DNA of 64,000 nucleotides from Azospirillum oryzae (GTDB lineage: Bacteria; Pseudomonadota; Alphaproteobacteria; Azospirillales; Azospirillaceae): NCBI RefSeq assembly GCF_008364795.1, contig NZ_VTTM01000007.1, positions 276,973-340,972 of the forward strand. The letters run 5' to 3'. A program made the position numbers and the translations under genes. Within the stretch, counting starts at the first letter, position 1. The number at the start of each line of letters is the position of its first letter. Of the stretch, positions 44,612-51,797 are shown in pieces. The notes beneath the pieces were generated by a model. It saw only the letters and a program-made list of their open reading frames with translations. It was not told the origin of the DNA and searched no databases.

Positions 44612-44799
44612 TCCGTATCCAGAATCAACCCTCTTCAGACCGCTTCCGGAATCAAACCGGAATCATTTGGATGGAAATGTCTGCGCAGAATAGCGTAGCA
44701 CGCTGGGCAGGGTTGCGCGTATGGAAGAGGAATGCGAACCGGCCTCACAGTCCGTTCAAGGACAACGAAGATCAAGCCTTGCACGCGGGTTTGCCGCTG

Positions 44800-45846
44800 T
44801 CAGGGAAGATCAGCAGCCACATTCACGATAACGAACTGTGCATCCGGTTCTGCGAAGACCGTCGTGTAGGTGGGCCAGCCGTTCGGAACGGTGCGCCAGT
44901 TGGTCGTCTGTGATTGATCGTAATTGAAGATCAGTTGCGGCTCGCGAGCGCTGTTCAGCACGCGAGCGATGGTGGCAAAATCCGGGTGCTTATGGTTCTT
45001 GCCGTTGGTGCTAAATAGAAAACGGTGGCAGTCAATCGCCTTAAGGAAGCTGTCATCCGTATTGGCCTTGCTTCCATGATGGGACAGCTTCAGCAGTGCG
45101 ACTTTTGGCTTTTGGCTCGGCCAATGAAGATTGAGCGCCGACCGCATGACGCTGGGGAAGGCATCACCTGCCAAAAGCGCGAGCTTCCCCTCATACCCCA
45201 ACATCAAGGCGATGCTGCTTCCGTTGGCGACCGAGGAATCCTCATAGAACTTAGTCGCCGCCATGTTGATGAAGGAGCCAGGCGGCCATGTGTCCGTTTT
45301 TCCCAGGAGGTCTGAAGGCTTCCCGGCACCATCCTCAATGGGAGGCGTCACCTTTTCTGCTGGCCATTTGGCGGCGAGGGCCGAAAGGCGTTGCAGATCG
45401 GGAGATAGAACCCAAACCTTCATTCCTCCGTCCAACTCGACTGCGTTAGGCCGAATCCGGATGGCCTTGCCGCCGAATTTGCCATTCCAACTATAATGTC
45501 CGTCGATCAATGTGGACAGTTCGTCGCCTTCCTTGGCCCCTAACAGGTCAGCCGCGATCAGGTGCTTGCGGCCGTTGAACCAGATATCTTCGATGTCCAG
45601 CCATTCTGGTTTGCTTCGGAGCAGACTGAGAACGCCGTCGATGTGATCGAGGTCGTAATGAGTGACGACCAGCGCTTCCAGGCGCAGGCGACCATTTCGC
45701 CGGCTGTTCGACAGCACGTTGAGCAGATTTGGCGTGGCATCTATGGTTCCGCCATCGATCAGGACGTGGCGTAGGTCATCCCCACCGCCGTAGCTGACCA
45801 ACAATGCATCGCCGTTCTCGGCTTGTATCGCTTTGATTGTAAACAT
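44800..45846 (-). CDS. Metallo-beta-lactamase-fold hydrolase, ComEC-like
   Basis: 348 residues. The metal motif THYDLDHIDG (H63, D65, D67, H68) and later LLAGD and LSHHGSKAN match the soluble MBL domain related to the ComEC/Rec2 nuclease domain; many such proteins are nucleases or phosphodiesterases. No membrane helices are present, so it is not a DNA-uptake channel. It begins 12 bp after the CHAT gene and is cotranscribed with it. Function in this pair is unknown; defence is a reasonable guess from location and partner. Base composition is lower in GC than the core region. Confidence 0.8.
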   Translation of the reverse strand: MFTIKAIQAENGDALLVSYGGGDDLRHVLIDGGTIDATPNLLNVLSNSRRNGRLRLEALVVTHYDLDHIDGVLSLLRSKPEWLDIEDIWFNGRKHLIAADLLGAKEGDELSTLIDGHYSWNGKFGGKAIRIRPNAVELDGGMKVWVLSPDLQRLSALAAKWPAEKVTPPIEDGAGKPSDLLGKTDTWPPGSFINMAATKFYEDSSVANGSSIALMLGYEGKLALLAGDAFPSVMRSALNLHWPSQKPKVALLKLSHHGSKANTDDSFLKAIDCHRFLFSTNGKNHKHPDFATIARVLNSAREPQLIFNYDQSQTTNWRTVPNGWPTYTTVFAEPDAQFVIVNVAADLP

Positions 45847-45858
45847 TTTTGTTCTTCG

Positions 45859-48465
45859 TCAGTCGGTTCCGCCAAGGGCCAGATCGGCGTCACCGAAAGC
45901 CACTAGGACCAATCCAAGGGCGATGTTCCTCGCCAGGAGCTGCCGGCGCACCTCGGTCACGAATTCGCCGACCGTGGCGGGAGTCGGCAGCCTGGAGGCA
46001 TCGCGGATGCGGGTGGCAAGCAGTTTCGCCGCCTCGTTGGAGTAACGGCCAAGCACGTCGGTCAGAGCGGCGATCACCACCCTGACGCCGTTCCTCATCA
46101 TTGCGGATGGCAAGCTGAGCAGAGAGATGGTTCCTATGGCCGAACTGCAGCCGATGGCGATGGCGATGGATGCATCGCCCAGATAGGGTTCCTTCATCGC
46201 CTGGATCGGCAACGCGGCGTCGGTGCCGATGTGCAGCGCATTTCTTTCGACATGGGCGATTAGCACCAGCATGGACGGCCGGTCGTTGACTACCATCGCC
46301 TTCCAATCGTCCCAGTTCTGCAAGGGCGGCCCCAATTCTTGGGCTACATCGCTGATGCGCGCCAGTTTCTCTTCAACAGGCAGATCATCGTCATGGAAAT
46401 TGTCAGCACGGTTGCTGGCGGCGAACGCGACATTTCCGATCGTCAACTTCTTACGGCTCGATGGTGCCGTAGGCAGCCTCAGCCACAGCGGGCTTTCAAC
46501 ATTCCGGTCCCAGCGCTGACGCTCGATGATCGTGGAAACACCGAGAAAACCCATTGGGCATAAGGCGCTTGCTGATTGCCTGATGGGGCAGGGCGATCGT
46601 GCCCGCCCCGTGGAAAGGCAGCCGTGCCGTTCCGGGCAAAGCTCGACATCCAGCCTTTCCGGGAATGGGCCGTCATACAGATATTCGAACGGGAAGAAGG
46701 CATCGGCCTTCGTCATTAACTGAACTCGGCTGAAATTCTTCGGCCAGCCAGGCACCTTATCTCTCAAGGCGTCCAGCATCAGCCCGCCGATCTGGGCAAG
46801 ATCGAACATCGCATCCCGCGCCGACAGGTCCGGGTTGGTCACGATCGGCTCAAGAATCCTCCGGCACTCGTCACGAAGTTGTCCGATCTCATTGTTTTCG
46901 AGGACGGTGACGTAAACCCCCTCCTCCGTCAGGGTGGTGACGCTGGGCTTATTGCCCAGGGAGTCGTTGACGAGAAGCGCAAGATCGAACGCTTTCCGCT
47001 CGTCATCGACGGAGGTTACCTCCGCTTCGACGAAGAATTCGAAGGCTTGGCCGGGAAAGCCCTGGAAGCGGGCGGTTTGCAAGATATGGGCGCCGTCGCA
47101 CACCATCAGCCGTAGGTCGATCGCCTTGCCGGTCACCAATTCGTAAGCGAAGCGGATCGGGTCGGAGCCGCCTGTCCGGGAGACGGAAAGCGATCGCGTG
47201 ACCACTGTCCGCCCTAATTCCACCATATGCACCTGAAGGATCCGGCTATCGCCGCGCCACCTCACCAAGTGGTCCGGGAAGCTCGGTACACGGCGCTGAA
47301 GGGGAGTTTTCGGCCGAATATCGATTTCGATCTGAATGGCGCCCGTTTCGGGTAAGGAAGCCACTGGCCGGTCACCGACATAGACGGTGGCGTTCAGTAC
47401 ACGGGCGGCAGGCGGAGGGAAACGGGGCGGTTCCGGAAGGGCGCGCTCGGTTGCTGTTAAGAATTCCGCCGCGGAATATGAGAACAGGTCCCCCTGTCGC
47501 CCCTGCGGCGGGAGCGAGCGCCTGCCCATACGCCTCACATCCCGGCGTGGCGACAGGAAAGATGGGCTTTGCAACAAGAAAGTCTGGTTAGCAACCATCA
47601 CCTCGCCTGCAACGCCTGTCTCCTCATTGGCTCTTGCTACGGCGTCGTCGACGCTGCTGCGATCGGACATGGCCTGTCCGAATGAAATCAGCCAAGGCCC
47701 GGCATTCCCTGCATCAGGAAGCCTCACCACACATCTTGCGCCGTTGATCGCCCGAATCCCGTCCAGCCTTTCGAGCAGTCTGGTGGGGTCGCTTTCAAGC
47801 ACCACCGCCAAATCCGTGGCCACCCCGCTGTCCGCCAATTCGTCCGCCGACATAGCAACCACCACGTCGGCGACCTCAACATGGGGACGCCAAGTGACCT
47901 CACCCATCCGATCGGACAGCAGACGCGCGAGCTCGATTCCATCCTCGGACGTGGCGGTGACCACCACCTTCCCTTCTTCGCGGTTCGGTTCGGAGCGGCG
48001 TGGGCGCCGGCCTCTAGGCCATTCGAGAAAAATCCGTTCCGATGAAAGTACCTTGGCGAGATCAGACCGGATCGTTGAAGCTGCATCGCGGAATCGCGAC
48101 CACCTCCAAACATCACGGGTGATTTTCAATCGAAGCCGAGGAGTCGCCCACTGAAACTCGCTGAAGGCTTTCGCTACCCTGACGGCCAGCACGGGCTCAA
48201 CCCATTGATTCAGATCGAGCACGGCCTCATCGCCGCCCCAGGCTGCGATGCCGCTGCCACCGACAGCTGATTTTAGGGAGTTTAGTACCTCATCAAATGA
48301 AGCGAGATGCCACCAGCGCCAGTCGCCCTTCGGAATCAAAACCCCAATAGCGGCACGCGCGTACGGACCACACCATGCATGTTCGCTGCCCAGCCAAGCG
48401 TCATCGTCGAACAGCAATGCAACCCTCCGCTGAGAGATTCCGTACACTTGCAGAAGGTAGAGCAA
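45859..48465 (-). CDS. CHAT-domain (caspase-like) protein with long N-terminal region
   Basis: 868 residues. The C-terminal ~230 residues form a CHAT peptidase domain: catalytic H738 (MLVLIAHVERN) and C773 (AIAIGCSSAIGTISL), then the typical VRVVIAALTDVLGRYSNEAAKLL. The first ~600 residues are of unknown fold; no TPR repeats are obvious, unlike many CHAT proteins, so this is probably a specific sensor or substrate region. The TTG at 48465 is the first start after an upstream stop; a GTG five codons later is possible and the true start is uncertain. The MBL gene follows 12 bp downstream. Candidate effector of a conflict system. Confidence 0.78.
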   Translation of the reverse strand: MLYLLQVYGISQRRVALLFDDDAWLGSEHAWCGPYARAAIGVLIPKGDWRWWHLASFDEVLNSLKSAVGGSGIAAWGGDEAVLDLNQWVEPVLAVRVAKAFSEFQWATPRLRLKITRDVWRWSRFRDAASTIRSDLAKVLSSERIFLEWPRGRRPRRSEPNREEGKVVVTATSEDGIELARLLSDRMGEVTWRPHVEVADVVVAMSADELADSGVATDLAVVLESDPTRLLERLDGIRAINGARCVVRLPDAGNAGPWLISFGQAMSDRSSVDDAVARANEETGVAGEVMVANQTFLLQSPSFLSPRRDVRRMGRRSLPPQGRQGDLFSYSAAEFLTATERALPEPPRFPPPAARVLNATVYVGDRPVASLPETGAIQIEIDIRPKTPLQRRVPSFPDHLVRWRGDSRILQVHMVELGRTVVTRSLSVSRTGGSDPIRFAYELVTGKAIDLRLMVCDGAHILQTARFQGFPGQAFEFFVEAEVTSVDDERKAFDLALLVNDSLGNKPSVTTLTEEGVYVTVLENNEIGQLRDECRRILEPIVTNPDLSARDAMFDLAQIGGLMLDALRDKVPGWPKNFSRVQLMTKADAFFPFEYLYDGPFPERLDVELCPERHGCLSTGRARSPCPIRQSASALCPMGFLGVSTIIERQRWDRNVESPLWLRLPTAPSSRKKLTIGNVAFAASNRADNFHDDDLPVEEKLARISDVAQELGPPLQNWDDWKAMVVNDRPSMLVLIAHVERNALHIGTDAALPIQAMKEPYLGDASIAIAIGCSSAIGTISLLSLPSAMMRNGVRVVIAALTDVLGRYSNEAAKLLATRIRDASRLPTPATVGEFVTEVRRQLLARNIALGLVLVAFGDADLALGGTD

Positions 48466-48956
48466 AGCGCAAGGCCAAGGCTGGCAATCTGGAAGGGAAC
48501 AAGCATGCGCCGATCCGACCTATCCCGGTGCCCGTGCGTTGGCAGTTGATCGACCTGCCGGATGAGCTGTGGGTTCGCATCCATACCGAATTCGAGAGGG
48601 ATGCCGCCGACGGGATGTTCAAGGCGGCGACTGACGTTAAACGATCCGTAGGTGGGACAGGTACATACAGAAATCCACTGAGGCGCGTGATGGAGGGCGC
48701 TATCCACCGGCGGCGTCATGCCAATACGACTGATCGGAGGGTAAGCACGCCCGCAAGATCTCGGCTTTATCCTGGCCCAACTTTTTCACCGCGACATCGA
48801 TCCCTTCGCTAATGGCTGAAGGCTATTCCACCGCACACCGTGAACGAATTTGCGCCCGTGCTTGGCTTTTTTCTGATCACCCTGTCGAAGTCAAAGGGTG
48901 AGCGCTCCGAGAATAGGGAGAGGGAGGCGTCCGGTGTTCGTGACAGGTTTAAAGGC
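48466..48956. other. Divergent spacer between CHAT gene and ardC; no clear gene
   Basis: About 490 bp with open frames on both strands (e.g. 48375-48812 plus, 48336-48719 minus), none with convincing codon use, start site or motif. It should contain promoters for the CHAT operon and for ardC. No transposon ends were recognised. Confidence 0.5.
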
Positions 48957-48989
48957 GGGAGGAGAGGCTTCCTGCCGGCCCGTTGCGGA
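48957..48989 (+). promoter_or_regulatory. Leader motif in front of ardC, shared with parB-like gene
   Basis: The last ~33 bases before the ardC start region read GGAGGAGAGGCTTCC then GCCGGCCCGTTGCGGA. Nearly the same order (GGAGGAAAGGCCTCC then CCGCCCGTCGCGGA) precedes the ParB-like gene at 51756-51786. It includes purine-rich ribosome-binding-like sequence and short palindromes. A shared control element of the mobile module is likely. Confidence 0.5.
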
Positions 48990-48997
48990 TACCACCC

Positions 48998-49942
48998 ATG
49001 CCCGACACTGTGCCAATCGCCCGCTCCGGCACCGACCGGACCAGCCTCTACGCGGAGATCACCGCCCGCATCATCGCCGAGCTGGAAGCCGGCCGGCTGC
49101 CCTGGGTGCAACCCTGGGGAACCCCGGCCGCCGCCGCCCCGCTCGGCCTGCCGCGCAACGCCGCTACCGGCCGCGCCTACACAGGCGTGAATGTGCTCAT
49201 CCTGTGGGGCGCCGTCGTCGCCCGCAGCTTCTCCGGCCAGAGCTGGCTCACCTTCCGTCAGGCTTTGGCGCTGGGCGGCCACGTCCGCAAGGGCGAGCGT
49301 GGCACCACCGTGGTCTACGCAGACCGTTTCATCCCCGACGATGAACGCCGGCGCGCAAGGGATACCGGGGAAGAGCCACACGCGATCCCTTTCCTGAAAC
49401 GTTTCACGGTCTTCAATTGCGCCCAATGCGAGGACCTGCCCGACGACATCGCCGTGGCGCCGCCGATCCCGGAGGGGCTGATCCTGCCGCGGGCCGAGGC
49501 GCTGATTCAGGCCAGCGGCGTCGATGTCCGCATCGGCGGCACCGGCGCCTTCTACAGCCCCCAGCACGATTACGTGCAAGTACCGCCTCCACAGGCCTTC
49601 TTCGAGCCCGTCAACTGGCATCGCACTGCGCTGCACGAACTGGGGCACAGCACCGGTCACGCATCGCGGTTGAACCGTGACCTGTCCGGGTCCTTCGGCT
49701 CCCGCAGGTACGCCTTCGAGGAGCTGATTGCCGAAATTTCAGCTGCCTATCTTTGTGCGTCGCTCGGCATCGTCCCCACTGTCCGTCACGCCGATTACGT
49801 CGGCGCCTGGCTGGAGGTCCTGCGCGGGGATGACCATGCGATCGTCCGAGCCGCCAGCCAGGCGAGCAAGGCCGCCGACTATCTGCTCGGTTGCCTGCCT
49901 GAGGTCGCTGGTCCCGCTGATGACGAGCGGGAGACGGGGTGA
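48998..49942 (+). CDS. ArdC-type antirestriction/ssDNA-binding protein with zincin domain
   Basis: 314 residues. An N-terminal ssDNA-binding domain (LYAEITARIIAELEAGRLPWVQPW; NAATGRAYTGVNVLIL; WLTFRQALALGGHVRKGERGT) is followed by a metallopeptidase-like domain with HELGHSTGH (H213, E214, H217) and EELIAE. ArdC of IncW plasmids protects incoming single-stranded DNA and blocks type I restriction; homologues travel with plasmids and ICEs. The ATG at 48998 directly precedes the domain. Its stop overlaps the ATG of the next, broken gene (TGATG), showing these were once an operon. Confidence 0.9.
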   Translation: MPDTVPIARSGTDRTSLYAEITARIIAELEAGRLPWVQPWGTPAAAAPLGLPRNAATGRAYTGVNVLILWGAVVARSFSGQSWLTFRQALALGGHVRKGERGTTVVYADRFIPDDERRRARDTGEEPHAIPFLKRFTVFNCAQCEDLPDDIAVAPPIPEGLILPRAEALIQASGVDVRIGGTGAFYSPQHDYVQVPPPQAFFEPVNWHRTALHELGHSTGHASRLNRDLSGSFGSRRYAFEELIAEISAAYLCASLGIVPTVRHADYVGAWLEVLRGDDHAIVRAASQASKAADYLLGCLPEVAGPADDERETG

Positions 49943-50247
49943 TGGCGTTCTCCCTCGCGTCCCGCCTCCCGCCAGATCCGGCGGAAGTGCCCGTCCGACT
50001 GCGTGTGCTCAGCCTCGGCACCGGGGTCTGGTCCACCACGCTCGCCCTGATGGCCGCTCAAGGCGAGGTTGGTCCGATGCTCGACTGTGCCGTCTTCGCC
50101 GGTAACGGCTGGGAGCCTCGGGCCGTCTACCGGCACCTTGCATGGCTGATGGCGCCCGTTGTGCTCTTTTTCTCCATCCATGTCGCCTCAGCCGGCAACA
50201 TCGGTCACGACCTTCTCGCCGGTGCGCAGAGGCAGCGCTGGGCCTTG
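49942..50247 (+). pseudogene. Truncated PAPS-reductase-like (PP-loop ATPase) gene
   Basis: About 100 residues agree with the N-terminus of plasmid-borne phosphoadenosine-phosphosulfate-reductase-like proteins: the PP-loop LSLGTGVWSTTLALMAA, DCAVFAGNGWEPRAVYRHLAWL and SAGNIGHDLLAGAQRQRWAL. Then the similarity stops and the frame runs antisense through the next gene to 50712. Intact homologues continue for some 200 further residues with the catalytic part. The gene is therefore cut at about 50247, close to the end of the PIN-like gene, which was probably brought in by the event that removed the rest. Confidence 0.65.
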
Positions 50248-50268
50248 AGGCATTGGCCGCTCACATAT

Positions 50269-51129
50269 CTAACAGGCCCCATCAAGACTCATGCGATTCA
50301 TCCCAGGACCATGGCGCGCGCCAATCATCCTCAAGGCGGCGACGAGGTTGTCGTGCATCCAACGCGCCTTAGCATCGTCGGTGATCAGGCCCGCAAAATA
50401 ACTCCCGTAGACCGCAAAACCGAGATCGATAAAGTCATTTCGTGCCCGGTCAAGACGCTTCGGAAGCTGGTTGCCGCTCCTGATCCACCACAAGGCATAG
50501 ATGATGACCCCAAGTGCTGTTCGATAGAGGTATGCGTCGTAACGATGCTTGATCGAGAGATGTCCCGGTTTGAAATCGTAGGGCTGCAAAAAGGTTTCGT
50601 AGAGTTGATCCGCCGCCCCAAATATCTTCTCAAACATCTCCGTTGTGTAACAGCAGTTTGTGCGGCAGCGCCGGATCTCGTCGGCGGTAAAGATCTCGGC
50701 GATCTCGGGTAGTGACGCGATGATGTCAGCCGCACCTTCTAACATACCGGCCATGTGGGCTGTGGCGCTCGACCATTTCTCCTGCAACTGCGCCATCGTT
50801 TCTGGCTCACCGTGCCGAGCCAGTGAGATCGCTTCAACCATCATACGCATCTCGTCGGCGACGCCGAGACGCAACATCTGTTCGATGAGATCAGGGTGGC
50901 TCGGGTCCAGATTTGCCAATTCGCCGCTGGACTTCAGGACAGCGAGACGGTCGGGAAAATCGCGGATCACCGAGAAGGCGGCTTCAAGGCCAGCGACCGT
51001 CTGCTGCTTGTAGATCTCGAGCCACAGATAGTCCGGCAGGACTGCGACGTTGCCCGGCTCGTCCTCGAGCCAGCTGCGGAGAGCCGGTGCTTGCAACATG
51101 TTGCTATCGACGACCGCGCGCTGGATCAC
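50269..51129 (-). CDS. PIN-like-domain nuclease candidate
   Basis: 286 residues. Acidic residues in the PIN pattern: D8 (AVVDSNML), E38 (DYLWLEIYKQ), D232/D235 (RNDFIDLGFAVYG) and D251-D252 (AGLITDDAKA). That order, with strands before each, fits a PIN (VapC-like) RNase fold with a long helical insert in the middle; the length exceeds simple VapC toxins (about 130). The GTG start at 51129 has AAGGAG seven bases upstream. No antitoxin gene of usual size precedes it. A toxin or defence RNase is inferred from fold and context only. Confidence 0.6.
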   Translation of the reverse strand: MIQRAVVDSNMLQAPALRSWLEDEPGNVAVLPDYLWLEIYKQQTVAGLEAAFSVIRDFPDRLAVLKSSGELANLDPSHPDLIEQMLRLGVADEMRMMVEAISLARHGEPETMAQLQEKWSSATAHMAGMLEGAADIIASLPEIAEIFTADEIRRCRTNCCYTTEMFEKIFGAADQLYETFLQPYDFKPGHLSIKHRYDAYLYRTALGVIIYALWWIRSGNQLPKRLDRARNDFIDLGFAVYGSYFAGLITDDAKARWMHDNLVAALRMIGARHGPGMNRMSLDGAC

Positions 51130-51244
51130 TGGCCGCTCCTTCGAGAAATCGAGCTCGCCCGGATCCTCGGCGCCAAGCCGAGCAAGATCAAGCCCGCGAT
51201 GAGCATCGAGGGCTGACCCGCACCGCCGCTTCGCGTTGGGTACG

Positions 51245-51596
51245 CTACAGGTCGATGAAGTCGACGCCCACCCGCGACAAGTGTTGGCCGGCCGCCATCA
51301 GGAAGCGTGCGGCGAACGTACGGCGAAGCTGCGCGACAACGGTAAACGCGACGCCGCGGCGATCCGGGACTGCCTCCATCTTGCGGCCGCCTCGTCGGAT
51401 TCGAGCAGATAGAGCCCGAGATCGAGGCATAGATTGTCGTCCAGCCAAGCCTCGTGGTCCGGCCTACCATCCGCAGGGCGTCGGCGTTGTTGGGCATCGG
51501 CATGTAGCGCCGGAGCTCCGCCACGGCCGGCCACTCGCCTCGCTCGTCGAACGCCCGCTGCACCGCCTCCTCCATCGCCCTATCCACCACGAACAT
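51245..51596 (-). pseudogene. Frameshifted remnant of a small gene
   Basis: An ATG at 51596 with a ribosome binding site (AGGGGGAAAG) opens a protein-like frame: MFVVDRAMEEAVQRAFDERG, then PAVAELRRYMPMPNNADALRMVG. It becomes nonsense near 51450, but coherent sequence resumes in a second frame (HEAWLDDNLCLDLGLYLLES) and again in a third (AVPDRRGVAFTVVAQLRRTF to FIDL, stop at 51245). Two frameshifts in a gene of about 115 codons explain this. It is oriented against the ParB-like gene. Family not recognised. Confidence 0.55.
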
Positions 51597-51755
51597 CGGC
51601 GACTTTCCCCCTGTCATCCCACCGAGATCATGCGCGCTGCCGTTGATCCCGGCAGGGGATCGTTCGGACAGCGGGTGCCGTGTCGGATCTTTGGTAAGGC
51701 TCGGCCGGGACAGAGGAAGAGTGAGGCGGAAATTGGGGTGAACGGGTGAGGAGAT

Positions 51756-51786
51756 CGGAGGAAAGGCCTCCGGCCGCCCGTCGCGG
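51756..51786 (+). promoter_or_regulatory. Leader motif in front of the ParB-like gene, shared with ardC
   Basis: GGAGGAAAGGCCTCC followed by CCGCCCGTCGCGGA corresponds almost base for base to the sequence before ardC (48957-48989). It ends 11 bases before the start codon. AGGCCT and CGGCCG form small palindromes inside it. Confidence 0.5.
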
Positions 51787-51797
51787 AGAAGATCACC

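Noticed and set aside
48375..48812. A 145-codon plus-strand frame between the CHAT gene and ardC
   Set aside because: A middle part looks somewhat protein-like, but it overlaps the CHAT gene's 5' end, has no ribosome binding site and matches no family I recognise.
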